A stretch of 53,063 nt of DNA from Pseudopelagicola sp. (GCA_026195905.1 JAPHRE010000025.1:1-53063), one strand, 5' to 3'; shown: positions 34,523 through 45,704, numbered from the stretch's first letter. The notes: a model not told the origin generated them from the sequence alone. Numbers and translations are program-made.

Positions 34523-37500
34523 TTAGCCCTGCAAGGAGCGCACTTCGATATCGCCTTCTTCGCGGGCCTTCATGGCGCGGGCGGCGGCGTGAGAGGCGGC
34601 GGCGGTGGTGAAGTAGGGGATCCGGTCCATCAGGGCCACAGCGCGAATTTCGCGGCTATCGTTGACGGCTTGGGTGCCTTCGGTTGTGTTCATCACCAGC
34701 GCGATATCGCCGTTCTTGAGCAGGTCGACGATATTGGGGCGGCCCTCGTAGACCTTGTTGACCTTTTCACAGGCGACGCCCTGTTCGGTCAGCCATGTGG
34801 CGGTGCCGAAGGTGGCGACGAGGGTAAAGCCCATCTCGACGAGAAGGCGCGCGGCGTCGAGCATTTGCTCGGTCTTGTCGGCGTCTTTGATCGAGAAGAA
34901 GGCCTTGCCTTCATGCGGCAGGATCATGCCTGCGCCAAGTTGCGCCTTGAGGAAGGCGCGGGCAAAGGAGCGATCCCAGCCCATGACTTCGCCGGTCGAG
35001 CGCATTTCCGGGCCGAGGATCGTATCGACGCCGGGGAAGCGGTTGAACGGCATAACGGCCTCTTTGACCGAGAACCAAGGCATCATCGGGTCGGCCAGCG
35101 TCATCTGATCGGCGATGGGCTGCGGCGTCGAGATGTCGGTGCCTTCGGCATAGGGCGCGCGCTCGGGGAAGTTGGAGAGCGGCTCACCGGCCATGAGGCG
35201 CGCAGCGATCGAGGCGATGGCGCTATCGGTGGCCTTGGCGACGAAGGGCACGGTGCGCGAGGCGCGTGGGTTGACCTCGATGAGGTAGATGTCTTCGCCC
35301 TTGACCGCGAATTGCACATTCATCAGGCCGACCACGTGCAGCGCCTTGGCAAGGGCCACTGTTTGCGCCTTGATCTCGTTGATGATCTCCGCGTTGAGCG
35401 AGTAGGGCGGCAGCGAGCAGGCACTATCGCCCGAGTGCACGCCGGCCTCTTCGATGTGCTGCATGATGCCAGCGATATGGACGTTTTCACCGTCACAGAG
35501 CGCATCAACGTCAAGCTCGGTTGCGCCAGAGAGGTAGCTATCAAGGAGGACGGGGCTATCGCCGGAGACGACCACGGCCTCGGTTATGTAGCGTTCAAGC
35601 TGGGCCATGTCGCGGACGATTTCCATCGCGCGACCGCCAAGGACATAGGACGGGCGCACGACCAGCGGGAAGCCGATGCCTTCGGCAATAGAGAGCGCCT
35701 CGGCGTCGGTTGAGGCGATGCCATTGCGCGGCTGTTTGAGGTTCAGCTCATTCACCAGCGCCTGGAACCGCTCACGGTCTTCGGCAAGGTCAATCGCGTC
35801 GGGCGTCGTGCCGAGGATCGGGATGCCTTCGGCCTCAAGCGCGTTGGCGAGCTTGAGCGGGGTCTGGCCGCCGAATTGAACGATGACGCCGTGCAGTGTG
35901 CCGTTCTGTTGTTCTGTTTCGAGGATTTCCATCACGTGTTCGAAGGTCAGCGGCTCGAAATAGAGGCGATCCGAGGTGTCGTAGTCGGTCGATACGGTCT
36001 CGGGGTTGCAGTTGACCATGATCGTCTCATAGCCCGCGTCGGTCAGGGCGAAACAGGCATGACAGCAGCAATAGTCAAATTCGATGCCTTGGCCGATCCG
36101 GTTCGGACCGCCGCCGAGGATCACGACTTTTTTCTTGTCGGAGGGGCGGGCCTCGCATTCCACGTCGCCCATCATCGGGGCTTCGTAGGTGGAATACATA
36201 TAGGGCGTCTGGGCCTCGAACTCGGCGGCGCAGGTGTCGATGCGTTTGAACACGGCGGTGACGCCGGCATTGACGCGGCGCTTGCGCACGTCGCTTTCCT
36301 TGTAGCCGGTCAGCTTGGCAAGGCGGGCATCGGTAAAGCCGAGCATCTTGAGCTTGCGCAGGCCGTCTGCGTCCTGCGGCAGGCCGTTTTCCATGATCGC
36401 GGTCTCGGTATCGACGATCTCGCGGATACGGGCGAGGAACCACGGGTCGAACATCGTGACGTGATGAATTTCATCATCCGAAAGTCCGTGGCGCATAGCT
36501 TGGGCAATGGTGCGCATACGATCGGGGGTCTGGACCGAGATCGCCTTGATGACGGCGGCCTTGTCCGGCGCGCCGGGGATTTCCACCTCGTCAAAGCCGG
36601 TCAGGCCGGATTCCATCGAGGCTAGCGCCTTTTGCAGCGATTCATGGATGGTGCGGCCAATGGCCATCGCTTCGCCCACGGATTTCATCGCCGTGGTCAG
36701 CGTCGGTTCGGAGCCGGGGAATTTCTCGAAGGCGAATTTCGGGATCTTGGTCACGACATAGTCGATGGTCGGCTCGAAGCTGGCCGGGGTGACTTTGGTG
36801 ATGTCGTTGTCGAGCTCATCGAGCGTATAGCCAACGGCGAGTTTGGCGGCGATCTTGGCAATCGGGAAGCCGGTCGCCTTGGAGGCCAGCGCCGAAGAGC
36901 GCGACACGCGCGGGTTCATCTCGATCACGACCATGCGACCATCGGCAGGGTTCACGGCCCATTGCACGTTGGACCCGCCGGTTTCGACGCCGATCTCGCG
37001 CAGGACGTTGATCGAGTGGGTGCGCATGATCTGATATTCTTTGTCGGTCAGCGTCAGCGCGGGCGCGACGGTGATCGAATCGCCGGTATGCACGCCCATC
37101 GGGTCAACGTTTTCGATGGCGCAGACGATGATGGCGTTGTCGGCCTTGTCGCGCACGACTTCCATCTCGAATTCTTTCCAGCCCAGAAGGCTCTCGTCGA
37201 CGAGGATCTGGTTCACCGGCGAGGCATCCATGCCGGTGCGGCAGTAATGGATATAGTCCTCGCGGTTATAGGCGACGCCGCCGCCTGTCCCGCCCAAGGT
37301 AAATGCGGGGCGGATGATCGCCGGCAGGCCGATGTCTTCGAGTTCCTCAAGTGCGAGCTGCACGCCGGCCTCAAGATCGGCGGCACCGTTGTCCTTGGTC
37401 GGGGCGGTGACGATCGAGGCGCGGGGGTTTTCGATGCCGAGGCGATCCATCGCTTCGCGGAACAGCTTGCGGTCTTCGGCCATCTCAATCGCGTCACGCT

Positions 37501-37855
37501 TGGCGCCGATCATCTCAACGCCGAATTTGTCGAGCACACCCATTTCCTCAAGCGCGAGCGAGGTATTGAGGCCGGTCTGGCCGCCCATCGTCGGCAAGAG
37601 CGCGTCGGGGCGTTCCTTTTCGATGATCTTGGCGACAACCTCGGGGGTGATCGGTTCGATATAGGTTGCATCCGCCAGCCCCGGATCGGTCATGATCGTG
37701 GCCGGGTTGGAGTTCACGAGGATGACGCGATAGCCTTCTTCGCGCAGCGCCTTGCAGGCTTGCGCCCCCGAATAGTCGAATTCGCAGGCCTGTCCGATCA
37801 CAATGGGACCAGCCCCGATAATCATGATCGAGGAGATATCTGTTCTTTTGGGCAT
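34523..37855 (-). CDS. carB: Carbamoyl-phosphate synthase large subunit
   Basis: An 1110-residue subunit that makes carbamoyl phosphate from bicarbonate, ammonia (from CarA) and two ATP, feeding pyrimidine and arginine synthesis. ATG at 37855 gives [30 protein letters not shown], the family start. Two homologous ATP-grasp halves (the second opening with [20 protein letters not shown] near residue 580) are followed by a C-terminal MGS-like allosteric domain. Length is in the normal range for alphaproteobacteria. carA is not adjacent, as often in this group. It ends against the shared terminator with luxI. Confidence 0.96.
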   Translation of the reverse strand: MPKRTDISSIMIIGAGPIVIGQACEFDYSGAQACKALREEGYRVILVNSNPATIMTDPGLADATYIEPITPEVVAKIIEKERPDALLPTMGGQTGLNTSLALEEMGVLDKFGVEMIGAKRDAIEMAEDRKLFREAMDRLGIENPRASIVTAPTKDNGAADLEAGVQLALEELEDIGLPAIIRPAFTLGGTGGGVAYNREDYIHYCRTGMDASPVNQILVDESLLGWKEFEMEVVRDKADNAIIVCAIENVDPMGVHTGDSITVAPALTLTDKEYQIMRTHSINVLREIGVETGGSNVQWAVNPADGRMVVIEMNPRVSRSSALASKATGFPIAKIAAKLAVGYTLDELDNDITKVTPASFEPTIDYVVTKIPKFAFEKFPGSEPTLTTAMKSVGEAMAIGRTIHESLQKALASMESGLTGFDEVEIPGAPDKAAVIKAISVQTPDRMRTIAQAMRHGLSDDEIHHVTMFDPWFLARIREIVDTETAIMENGLPQDADGLRKLKMLGFTDARLAKLTGYKESDVRKRRVNAGVTAVFKRIDTCAAEFEAQTPYMYSTYEAPMMGDVECEARPSDKKKVVILGGGPNRIGQGIEFDYCCCHACFALTDAGYETIMVNCNPETVSTDYDTSDRLYFEPLTFEHVMEILETEQQNGTLHGVIVQFGGQTPLKLANALEAEGIPILGTTPDAIDLAEDRERFQALVNELNLKQPRNGIASTDAEALSIAEGIGFPLVVRPSYVLGGRAMEIVRDMAQLERYITEAVVVSGDSPVLLDSYLSGATELDVDALCDGENVHIAGIMQHIEEAGVHSGDSACSLPPYSLNAEIINEIKAQTVALAKALHVVGLMNVQFAVKGEDIYLIEVNPRASRTVPFVAKATDSAIASIAARLMAGEPLSNFPERAPYAEGTDISTPQPIADQMTLADPMMPWFSVKEAVMPFNRFPGVDTILGPEMRSTGEVMGWDRSFARAFLKAQLGAGMILPHEGKAFFSIKDADKTEQMLDAARLLVEMGFTLVATFGTATWLTEQGVACEKVNKVYEGRPNIVDLLKNGDIALVMNTTEGTQAVNDSREIRAVALMDRIPYFTTAAASHAAARAMKAREEGDIEVRSLQG

Positions 37856-38122
37856 GGCTGACCTCGGGTTCTGGGGGCGTTCCGGGGGCGAGGAGCAGGA
37901 TTCTCGCCCGGATGCGCAAATTGTCGTGGGTTATAGCTATCGAGTGGCGAGGTTCAAGGGGGGATTGGCCCGGCGGAGCGCGAAAAAGCCCCCAAGCGTG
38001 GTCTTGGCCTGGCCGTTGGTCGCCTATCGTGCGACGCGCGCCGGACGTGGTTTCACGAAACCGCTTGAAGCCCCTGTCTCTTTGCCTATTTCAGAGTGAT
38101 AGCGCGCCGCGAAGGAAACGTC

Positions 38123-38788
38123 ATGCCCTATCGACATCTTGTAGCTCCGGCCTCGCAGGCGCGGCTCTGGGCCGAGTTTGTTTTGTTTTTTGTCGTTGCC
38201 CCGGTGGCCATCGCGGTTTTCCTTCCGGCAACGGTCATGTTTCCGGCCTTGTTTGCCCTGACGGCACTTGGCCTGATCCTTTTACATGCGACGGAGGGGT
38301 TCCACTGGCGCGAGTTGCGGCAGGGGGGCGGGGCGATCCATTGGCGGTCGGTCGCGCTTTTTGCGGCGCTGGTCTTGGCGACATGCGTGGCGGTCATCCT
38401 GAGCTTTGCACCGGATGAGGCGTTTAATATTGCGCGTCATGAGCCGCTGTTGCTTTTGATGATCCTGCTTTTCTATCCGGTCCTGTCGGCCTTGCCGCAG
38501 GAGATCGTGTTTCGGCCGCTGTTCTTTCGCCGGTATGGCGCTATTTTGCCGGATGCGCATGCGGGGATCGTCGTCAATGCGGCGCTGTTTTCCCTTGCGC
38601 ACCTGATGTATTGGAGCTGGGTCGTTGCGGCGATGACGTTCTTTGGCGGGCTTGCGTTTGCCTGGGCCTATGAAATTCGGCGGTCCTTTCCGCTGGCGGT
38701 GCTGCTTCATGCGGTGGCGGGCAACCTTGTCTTTCTGACCGGGCTTGGCCTCTATTTCTATTCCGGCAATGTGGTGCGGCCCTTTTAG
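38123..38788 (+). CDS. CPBP-family intramembrane protease-like protein
   Basis: A 221-residue polytopic inner-membrane protein; the ATG at 38123 has GAAGGA upstream, while a GTG at 38096 would add nine residues. It has about six or more hydrophobic segments. The three CPBP (CAAX protease/bacteriocin-processing) motifs are visible: QEIVFRPLFFRR (motif 1, with Gln in place of the usual first Glu of EExxxR), FSLAHLMYW (motif 2 His) and HAVAGN (motif 3 HxxxN). The single Glu and both His should suffice for the family fold, but activity is uncertain. Substrate unknown. Confidence 0.82.
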   Translation: MPYRHLVAPASQARLWAEFVLFFVVAPVAIAVFLPATVMFPALFALTALGLILLHATEGFHWRELRQGGGAIHWRSVALFAALVLATCVAVILSFAPDEAFNIARHEPLLLLMILLFYPVLSALPQEIVFRPLFFRRYGAILPDAHAGIVVNAALFSLAHLMYWSWVVAAMTFFGGLAFAWAYEIRRSFPLAVLLHAVAGNLVFLTGLGLYFYSGNVVRPF

Positions 38789-38878
38789 ACGCTTTTCGCG
38801 GCCTGTTCCCTTGACTTTACTGGCGTGAAAAGGTGTATCAGCGCGACTTCATCATTCACCTGTCACCGGGGAGCGACC

Positions 38879-40729
38879 ATGCACGCCTTTCGCAGCCATA
38901 CCTGCGCCGACCTGAATAAATCCAACGTGGGCGAGACCGTTCGTCTTTCGGGCTGGGTTCACCGCGTCCGCGATCATGGCGGAATCCTATTTATCGACCT
39001 GCGCGACCATTACGGCATGACGCAGGTGCTCTGTGACCCTGACAGTCCGGTTTTCGCCGAGATGGAGAAGGTGCGCTCTGAGTGGTGTATCCGCATCGAC
39101 GGCAACGTGAAGGCGCGGGATGCCGATCTTGTAAACGAAAAGATTCCGACCGGCGAGATCGAGGTTTTCGTGCGCGACCTTGAGGTGCTTGGCGCGGCGG
39201 ATGAGCTTCCACTTATGGTTTTTGGGGATCAGGAATACCCGGAAGAAACCCGCCTCAAATATCGCTTCCTCGACCTGCGTCGCGAGATTATGCAGGAGAA
39301 CATGAAGCTGCGCTCTGATGTGGTCATGTCGATGCGCAAGCGCATGTGGGAGCAGGGTTTCCGCGAATACCAGACGCCGATCATCACCGCCTCGTCGCCG
39401 GAAGGCGCGCGCGATTTCCTCGTGCCGAGCCGCCTGCATCCGGGCAAGTTCTATGCCCTGCCGCAAGCGCCGCAGCAGTTCAAACAGCTTATGATGGTTG
39501 CGGGCTTTGACAAGTATTTCCAGATCGCGCCGTGTTTCCGCGATGAAGACCCGCGCGCCGACCGTAGCCCGACCGATTTCTACCAGCTCGACATGGAAAT
39601 GTCTTTCGTGACCCAGCAGGATGTGTTCGACACTATCCAGCCGGTGCTTCAGGGCGTGTTCGAAGAGTTCGGCGGCGGTCGCAAGGTCGATCAGGAGTGG
39701 CCGCAGATTTCCTATGCCGATGCCGCGAAATGGTATGGCACCGACAAGCCCGACCTGCGCAACCCGATCAAGATGCAGGTTGTCTCCGAGCACTTCCGCG
39801 ATTCTGGTTTTGCGATCTTTGCCAAACTTCTTGAGCAGGACGGCACCGAGATTCGCGCCATTCCGGCCCCGACCGGCGGTGGGCGCAAGTTCTGTGACCG
39901 GATGAACAAATTCGCGCAGGAACAGGGGTTGCCCGGCATGGGCTATATCTTCTGGCGTGACAAGACCGCCGATAGCGTGGCGCAAGAGCTGGGTATTCCG
40001 GTCAAGGAAGCGCAGGCCAAGCTCAAGTCGGGCGAGGTCGAGGGCGGTATGGAAGCGGCGGGTCCGCTGGCCAAGAATATCGGCCCCGAACGCACCGAGG
40101 CGATCCGCCAGCAGCTTGGCCTTGGGGTTGGCGATGCGGCGTTCTTCCTTGGCGGTAAGCCGAAGTCGTTCGAGGCGGTTGCGGGGCGTGCGCGCGACGT
40201 CATCGGCAAGGAGCTTGGCCTGCTTGACGAGGACCGGTTTGCATTCGCTTGGATCGTCGATTTCCCGATCTTCCAGAAGGACGAGGAGACCGGCGAGGTC
40301 GATTTCGATCACAACCCGTTCTCGATGCCGCAGGGCGGGATGGAAATTCTCGAGACCGACCCGCTTTCGGCGACGGGCTATCAGTATGACCTAGCTTGCA
40401 ACGGGTATGAGTTGGTGTCGGGCGCGATCCGAAACCACAAGCCGGAGATCATGTTCAAGGCGTTTGAAATCGCGGGCTATGGCGAAGACGAGGTGCGCAA
40501 GCGGTTCGGCGGCATGGTCAACGCGTTCAAATACGGCGCACCGCCGCACGGGGGCTGTGCCGCAGGGGTTGACCGGATCGTCATGCTTCTTGCCGATCAG
40601 CAGAACATCCGCGAAGTCGTCATGTTCCCGATGAACCAGCGCGCCGAAGACCTTATGATGAACGCGCCCTCCGATCCGACGAGCGATCAGCTTATGGAGT
40701 TGGGCCTGCGGATCATCCCGCAGGACTAA
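38879..40729 (+). CDS. aspS: Aspartate--tRNA ligase
   Basis: A 616-residue class II synthetase. ATG at 38879 (GGGGAG upstream) gives [35 protein letters not shown], the bacterial AspRS anticodon-binding OB-fold. The catalytic core follows with motif 2 ([24 protein letters not shown]), the GAD insertion, and motif 3 ([15 protein letters not shown]). It charges tRNA-Asp, and in many alphaproteobacteria also tRNA-Asn for later amidation; which holds here cannot be seen. It is monocistronic with a strong terminator. Confidence 0.96.
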   Translation: MHAFRSHTCADLNKSNVGETVRLSGWVHRVRDHGGILFIDLRDHYGMTQVLCDPDSPVFAEMEKVRSEWCIRIDGNVKARDADLVNEKIPTGEIEVFVRDLEVLGAADELPLMVFGDQEYPEETRLKYRFLDLRREIMQENMKLRSDVVMSMRKRMWEQGFREYQTPIITASSPEGARDFLVPSRLHPGKFYALPQAPQQFKQLMMVAGFDKYFQIAPCFRDEDPRADRSPTDFYQLDMEMSFVTQQDVFDTIQPVLQGVFEEFGGGRKVDQEWPQISYADAAKWYGTDKPDLRNPIKMQVVSEHFRDSGFAIFAKLLEQDGTEIRAIPAPTGGGRKFCDRMNKFAQEQGLPGMGYIFWRDKTADSVAQELGIPVKEAQAKLKSGEVEGGMEAAGPLAKNIGPERTEAIRQQLGLGVGDAAFFLGGKPKSFEAVAGRARDVIGKELGLLDEDRFAFAWIVDFPIFQKDEETGEVDFDHNPFSMPQGGMEILETDPLSATGYQYDLACNGYELVSGAIRNHKPEIMFKAFEIAGYGEDEVRKRFGGMVNAFKYGAPPHGGCAAGVDRIVMLLADQQNIREVVMFPMNQRAEDLMMNAPSDPTSDQLMELGLRIIPQD

Positions 40730-40752
40730 GCGCCGCAAAAGAGATTTGCAGG

Positions 40753-40780
40753 AGGCCGCCCTTGCCGGGGCGGCCTTTTT
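40753..40780 (+). terminator. Rho-independent terminator after aspS
   Basis: AGGCCGCCC (40753-40761) pairs with GGGCGGCCT (40768-40776), followed by TTTTT. Confidence 0.9.
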
Positions 40781-40900
40781 CGTGGGCGGGTCTTTGCCGG
40801 GGTGGTGCGCGCGGAGGTTTCCCCGTGAACCGATCCCGATCACGGGTGTATCGTATTGCGGTAAGAGGCCGCCGCAGGGCGGATTGGGAAAGGGTTCGAG

Positions 40901-42283
40901 ATGGGGTTCGATCCGATACGCGCCGAAATGCGTTTTGGCTATGGGCGATCGCCAGTGATCGGCGCACCGACAAGCATTGATGCGATGCTTGAGGGGGTGG
41001 CCGGGCCGGACGTTATGGCAGAGCGGTTTGCAATCGCCCCGTTTGAGGAGGTCCGCGCGCGGGTCATTCTGCGCCGGGCGCTGCGCAAACAGATCAAGGC
41101 AACCGACGCCTCGCAGGCCGAGCGGGACGCCGCCATTACCGAGCAGAAGGCACTCTATAAAGCCGCCTATCAGGACGGATTGCATTGGCTTCGCCAGACG
41201 ATGCAGCGCCGGGTTTGGACATCGACGGGGTTTCGCGAACGGCTGGCGACGTTCTGGGGCGATCACTTTACCGCCTATGGCAAGATGCAGGTTCTTCGGG
41301 CCGGGACCGGTCCTTATCTTGACGAGGCGATCCGGCCAAACCTTGCGGGGCGGTTTGAGGATATGCTTATCGCCGCCGTGCGCCATCCGCTGATGCTGCA
41401 TTTCCTCGATCAGGACAAATCCGTTGGCCCCAATAGTGATCTGGCGCAGAAGGCGGCGGGGCGGGGGTTGAACGAGAACCTTGCGCGCGAGGTTCTTGAG
41501 CTTCACACGCTGGGCGTTGACGGGCCTTATACGCAAGACGATGTGCGGCAACTGGCGGAGTTGTTCACCGGGCTGAACTGGACGCCGCATAAGGGTGCGA
41601 TTTTTCGCAAGCGGGCGGCGGAACCGGGGGCGGAGACGGTTTTGGGGCGGCGCTATGGGGCGGCGGCGGAGATTGCGCCGGTCGAGGATGTGCTACGGGA
41701 TTTGGCGCGGCATCCGGCAACGGCGCGCCATATCGCGCGCAAACTTGCGGTGCATTTCGTTGCAGATGTGCCGGACCGTGATCTCGTGGCGGCGATGGAG
41801 GCGCGGTATCGTGAGACGGGCGGTGATCTTGTCGCAGTCTATGAAGCGATGCTGCGTCATCCGGCCGCGTGGCGCGCGCAGGCGGGCAATATCAAACGGC
41901 CAGAGGCCTTCGTCTCCTCCAGCCTGCGGGCGTTGGCCGTGCCGGAGGATGTGCTTGGCGCATGGAAGTCGGGGCGGATCAATCGGCAATTGCGCCAACC
42001 ACTTGCACGGATGGGGCAGCCTTGGCAGCGTCCGCTTGGGCCGGATGGGTGGTCCGAGGAAGATCGCGCATGGATCACGCCGCAGGGGATGGCGGGGCGG
42101 TTGCAATGGGCGCTCGGGGTGCCGGAGGTGTTGCGCCAAGAGGTGCCGGACCCGCGCGATTTTGTCGAGGTGGCGCTTGGTCCGGTGGTGCCCGAGCGGG
42201 TGCGTTTCGCGGCGCGCGCCGCAGAGAGCCGACGCGAAGGAATCGCGCTTGTTCTGATGTCGCCCGCCTTTCAGAGAGTTTAG
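40901..42283 (+). CDS. DUF1800 family protein
   Basis: A 460-residue protein of the DUF1800 family. Family signatures include RLATFWGDHFTAYGK, VRHPLMLHFLDQDKSVGPNS, GLNENLAREVLELHTLGVDGPYTQDDVRQLAELFTGLNW and ARHIARKLAVHFV. No obvious signal peptide. The family occurs beside DUF1501 proteins in many bacteria, and both are thought to act outside the cytoplasm; their chemistry is unknown. The DUF1501 gene follows after 11 bases, so the two are co-transcribed. Confidence 0.88.
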   Translation: MGFDPIRAEMRFGYGRSPVIGAPTSIDAMLEGVAGPDVMAERFAIAPFEEVRARVILRRALRKQIKATDASQAERDAAITEQKALYKAAYQDGLHWLRQTMQRRVWTSTGFRERLATFWGDHFTAYGKMQVLRAGTGPYLDEAIRPNLAGRFEDMLIAAVRHPLMLHFLDQDKSVGPNSDLAQKAAGRGLNENLAREVLELHTLGVDGPYTQDDVRQLAELFTGLNWTPHKGAIFRKRAAEPGAETVLGRRYGAAAEIAPVEDVLRDLARHPATARHIARKLAVHFVADVPDRDLVAAMEARYRETGGDLVAVYEAMLRHPAAWRAQAGNIKRPEAFVSSSLRALAVPEDVLGAWKSGRINRQLRQPLARMGQPWQRPLGPDGWSEEDRAWITPQGMAGRLQWALGVPEVLRQEVPDPRDFVEVALGPVVPERVRFAARAAESRREGIALVLMSPAFQRV

Positions 42284-42294
42284 GGAGACAGGTC

Positions 42295-43515
42295 ATGGCA
42301 CAGGGTTTTTCGCGACGTGGTTTCCTGCTCAGGGCCGGTGCGGTTGGATGTTCCGCAGCAGCCAGCCCGTTTGTCACCCCGATGAGTTTCGCGGCGACCC
42401 CGTGGGACAATCGTCTCGTGGTGATTATCCTACGGGGTGCGATGGATGGGCTGGATGCGGTGCGCCCGTGGGGCGATGCGGATTTCGCCGTGGCCCGCCC
42501 TGGGCTTGTCGCGGGACGGGATGCGGCGCTTGATCTTGACGGGTATTTTGGGCTGCATCCGGCGCTGGGCGCGCTCATGCCGCTTTGGCGGGCGGGGGAG
42601 TTGGCGGCGGTGCAGGCGGTTTCAACCCCTTATCGAGACCGGCGCAGCCATTTTGATGGGCAGGATCTTCTTGAGGCCGGGGGCATGTCGCTTGCGGGCG
42701 GGGTCAAGGATGGGTGGCTCAACCGGATGTTGCAGGGGGTGCCGGGGGCGACGGCGCAGACGACCTATGCCATTGGGCAAGAGAGCATGCTTTTGACCTC
42801 TGGGGCGGCACCGGTGTCGAATTGGGCGCCCGATGTGGATCTGTCGCTGAGTGCGCAGGGGGTGCGGTTGCTTGAAATGACAATGCAGGATGATCCGGGT
42901 CTTGCCGCCGCGATGGCCGAGGCCGTGCGTTTGGCCGATGCGGATGGTGATGCGGTTGTGGCTGAGGACGAGGGTGAGAGGATGGCCATGATGCAGGGGA
43001 AGGCGCTGCGCGGGGGGAAAGGGCATCTTCGGATTGCCGATTTCGCCGCGCTGCAATTGCGCGAGGCAGCGCGGGTTGCGTCGTTTTCCATCGGCGGTTG
43101 GGATACCCATGTGAACCAAGCCAACACGCTGACGCGCCCCTTGAAGCGGCTGGCCGAGGTGATTTTACGGCTTCGGGACGGGGTTGGGCCGAAGGTTTGG
43201 GGCAAGACCACGGTTGTCATGATGACAGAGTTCGGGCGCACGGTGCGCGAGAATGGCACGCGCGGCACGGATCACGGGACGGGCGGCGCGATGCTTTTGG
43301 CCGGTGGTGCGCTGCGCGGTGGTCGGGTCTATGGGGCGTGGCCGGGGCTTGCAGAGACGGCGCTTTATGATCGGCGCGATCTTTTGCCGACAAGCGATGT
43401 GCGGGCGTGGGCCGCGTGGGCCATGCGCGACGCGTTTGGGATTGAGCGGTCGCAGCTTGAGGCACGGGTGTTTCCGGGGCTTGATATGGGCGATGATCCG
43501 GGGCTTCTTCTCTAG
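42295..43515 (+). CDS. DUF1501 family protein, Tat-exported
   Basis: A 406-residue protein starting at ATG 42295 (AGGGAGA upstream); the longer open frame to the left is an overlap artefact. The N terminus MAQGFSRRGFLLRAGAVGCSAAASPF carries a twin-arginine signal (SRRGFLL). The mature part resembles the sulfatase/alkaline-phosphatase-like DUF1501 fold, with VVIILRGAMDGLDAV, DRRSHFDGQDLLEAG, GGWDTHVNQ and MMTEFGRTVRENGTRGTDHGTGG, whose Asp and His residues could bind metal. Predicted to act folded in the periplasm with the DUF1800 partner. Biological role unknown. Confidence 0.9.
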   Translation: MAQGFSRRGFLLRAGAVGCSAAASPFVTPMSFAATPWDNRLVVIILRGAMDGLDAVRPWGDADFAVARPGLVAGRDAALDLDGYFGLHPALGALMPLWRAGELAAVQAVSTPYRDRRSHFDGQDLLEAGGMSLAGGVKDGWLNRMLQGVPGATAQTTYAIGQESMLLTSGAAPVSNWAPDVDLSLSAQGVRLLEMTMQDDPGLAAAMAEAVRLADADGDAVVAEDEGERMAMMQGKALRGGKGHLRIADFAALQLREAARVASFSIGGWDTHVNQANTLTRPLKRLAEVILRLRDGVGPKVWGKTTVVMMTEFGRTVRENGTRGTDHGTGGAMLLAGGALRGGRVYGAWPGLAETALYDRRDLLPTSDVRAWAAWAMRDAFGIERSQLEARVFPGLDMGDDPGLLL

Positions 43516-43568
43516 GCTTGGCGTGGTCGGGGCATTGTGCCAGTCTTGGGCAAGCCAAAGGAGCGATC

Positions 43569-44282
43569 ATGGCCACACAGAGACCTATCGGGGCGCCCGT
43601 TGTGGGCTGGTCCCCGCCGCCCATGCCGACGGGGGACGTGCTTGACGGGCAATATGCCCGACTAGAGCCGTTGCAGGCCGAGGCCCATGCCGCGCTTTTG
43701 TTCCGTGCCTATGAGGGGCAGGATGCGGTTTGGGATTACCTGCCCTATGGGCCGTTCCATTCGGCGGCGGCCTATCATCGCTGGGTGCGGGGGATCACCG
43801 GCGCGCAGGATCCGTTTTTCTATGCCATCTATGACAAGGACCGGGACGCCTGGGGCGGGGTTGCGAGCTATCTGCGCATCACGCCGGAGGCCGGGTCGAT
43901 CGAGGTCGGGCATATCAACCTCTCGCCACAGCTACAGGGCACGCGGGCCGCGACCGAGGCGATGGTGCTTATGATGCAGTGGGCCTTTGCCAAGGGCTAT
44001 CGGCGGTTTGAATGGAAATGTGACGCGCTCAACCGCCCGTCGCGCCGTGCAGCGCAGCGGTTGGGGCTAAGCTATGAAGGTGTCTTTCGGCAGCACACGG
44101 TCATCAAGGGGCGCAATCGGGATACCGCATGGTTCGCGGCGATAGATGGGGATTGGCCCGCGCTCTCGGCCGCGTATGATGTTTGGCTCTCGCCCGCGAA
44201 TTTCGATGCTGCGGGGCGGCAAATTGAACGGCTGAGCGATCTTACACGGCTTGCGCGGGTCAGCGACGATCCGGCGTATTGA
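43569..44282 (+). CDS. GNAT-family N-acetyltransferase (RimJ/RimL type)
   Basis: A 237-residue acetyltransferase; ATG at 43569 with AAAGGAGCG upstream. It has the RimJ/RimL-like layout: LDGQYARLEPLQAEAHAALLFRAYEG, the strand YLRITPEAGSIEVGHINLSPQLQGTRAATEAMVLMM with an acetyl-CoA-binding loop (QGTRAATEA), and the C-terminal RRFEWKCDALNRPSRRAAQRLGLSYEGVFRQH signature. It transfers acetyl from acetyl-CoA to an amine; the substrate is unknown. It follows the DUF1501 gene by 53 bases. Confidence 0.88.
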   Translation: MATQRPIGAPVVGWSPPPMPTGDVLDGQYARLEPLQAEAHAALLFRAYEGQDAVWDYLPYGPFHSAAAYHRWVRGITGAQDPFFYAIYDKDRDAWGGVASYLRITPEAGSIEVGHINLSPQLQGTRAATEAMVLMMQWAFAKGYRRFEWKCDALNRPSRRAAQRLGLSYEGVFRQHTVIKGRNRDTAWFAAIDGDWPALSAAYDVWLSPANFDAAGRQIERLSDLTRLARVSDDPAY

Positions 44283-44323
44283 GCCTATGTTCAGGGCGAT
44301 CTGCCAGACCTTCGGGGCGGGCG

Positions 44324-45040
44324 TCAGACGGGGAGCGGGTCGGCCAGCCTTTGTTTCAAGACCTGCGTCAGGCGCAAGAGATCGGCATTGAGCATGCGTC
44401 CGCTGGCGCGGCCATGCGCAACGGTGGTGGCCGCCTTGTGGAGGGGTTGATCCCGCGCGCTTAGCGCGATGCCGGACAGGAAGCCGCTAACGTAGTCAAT
44501 GGCCTCGCCCTGCTTGCTGCTTTGTAGGGTATCCATCGCATGGCAAAGATCGTCGCGATAGGCGATCGGGTCTGGGGCAATCGGATCATCAGGAACCGCG
44601 CGCGGCCCCGCAGGGCGACGGTTTTCGGGCAGTTTCGAAAGAATGGCGGACTGAAAGGCGGCGAGGCTATCGAGAGGTTTGGCGAGGAAACCATCCGCAC
44701 CCGCCGCAATCGCCATATCGCAGAGGCCGTCGTCGCCCGAGGTTGCCAGAATAACGTCGATGCGCGGTATCGCAGAGGTCAGTTCGCCAATCAGTGATGC
44801 GCCATCCCCGTCCGGCAGGCCAAGGTCAACAATGGCGACACAGGGGCGATAAACCTGAAGGTGGCGATGGGCCGAGGCAATACAATCGGCGCGCCGAATA
44901 CGTGCCCCCGACCGCAAGCACAAAAGGCGCAGCGCATCACAGGCAAGGCGACTATCCTCGACGACCAACACCGTCAGACCCAGAAGCGGGCGTTGGGGCG
45001 TCGGCAGGCGGAGCTGCGTTTGCGAAAGAAAATCATCCAT
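44324..45040 (-). CDS. Response regulator with receiver domain and unassigned C-terminal domain
   Basis: A 238-residue protein. Residues 21-135 are a receiver domain: acidic pocket Glu28-Asp29 (LVVEDSR), phospho-acceptor Asp72 (AIVDLGLPDGDG), Thr/Ser near 100 (LATSGDD) and Lys121 (AKPLD). After a Pro-rich linker the C-terminal ~100 residues are helical (IAYRDDLCHAMDTLQSSKQGEAIDYVSGFLSGIAL) without a DNA-binding motif I recognise. No kinase gene is adjacent. It may act through protein contacts. It stands alone, facing the GNAT gene. Confidence 0.85.
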   Translation of the reverse strand: MDDFLSQTQLRLPTPQRPLLGLTVLVVEDSRLACDALRLLCLRSGARIRRADCIASAHRHLQVYRPCVAIVDLGLPDGDGASLIGELTSAIPRIDVILATSGDDGLCDMAIAAGADGFLAKPLDSLAAFQSAILSKLPENRRPAGPRAVPDDPIAPDPIAYRDDLCHAMDTLQSSKQGEAIDYVSGFLSGIALSARDQPLHKAATTVAHGRASGRMLNADLLRLTQVLKQRLADPLPV

Positions 45041-45209
45041 CGTCTCGGTCCTCGGGTGGTTTCGGTCAAAGGGTGCGACTCAGACGCTAGGCAGGCTTGG
45101 CTAACAAAGGATTAAAACGCGTCGGGGAAAGGCGTTGCGCCCTTGCGCGCGCGTCGCGCCCGGCCCATAAGGTGCGCAAGTTTTGCAAAGATATGGAAAG
45201 GAATTGGAC

Positions 45210-45614
45210 ATGATCGGTCGTCTCAATCACGTGGCCATCGCGGTGCCGGATCTCGAAGCCGCCTCGGAACAGTATCGCTCGGCGCTTGGGGCCAAGGTCG
45301 GCGCGCCGCAGGACGAGCCGGATCACGGCGTCACCGTGGTCTTTATCGAACTGCCCAATACCAAGATCGAACTGCTTTATCCGCTTGGCGACGATAGTCC
45401 GATCAATGGCTTTCTTGAAAAGAACCCGTCGGGCGGTATTCACCATGTCTGCTATGAGGTTGATGATATCATCGCCGCGCGCGATCACCTCAAGGAAACC
45501 GGGGCGCGTGTTCTTGGGTCGGGCGAGCCGAAGATTGGCGCGCATGGCAAGCCGGTTTTGTTCCTGCATCCGAAAGATTTCAACGGCTGCCTTGTCGAGC
45601 TTGAGCAGGTCTGA
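45210..45614 (+). CDS. mce: Methylmalonyl-CoA epimerase
   Basis: A 134-residue vicinal-oxygen-chelate enzyme converting (S)- and (R)-methylmalonyl-CoA in propionyl-CoA breakdown. ATG at 45210 with GGAAAGGAA upstream. The sequence MIGRLNHVAIAVPDLEAASEQY, the EPKIGAHGKPVLFLHPKDFNGCLVELEQ end, and the metal-binding His (NHVAI, IHHVCYEV) and Glu (VELEQ) are typical. Length equals the family norm. In Rhodobacterales it commonly precedes the DUF1467 gene found here, so the two are probably linked. Confidence 0.93.
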   Translation: MIGRLNHVAIAVPDLEAASEQYRSALGAKVGAPQDEPDHGVTVVFIELPNTKIELLYPLGDDSPINGFLEKNPSGGIHHVCYEVDDIIAARDHLKETGARVLGSGEPKIGAHGKPVLFLHPKDFNGCLVELEQV

Positions 45615-45704
45615 TCGGGGTCGACTCCGGTTCGAAATTGAGTTTGAACTCGGGCGCAGGCGGGCTAGTGTCCTGCCTGTCGCCGCAACAACAGGACTGC
45701 GCCC

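Noticed and set aside
34508-37861. Several long plus-strand frames opposite carB (34508-35713, 36632-37861)
   Set aside because: Antisense shadows of carB, which has complete domain structure.
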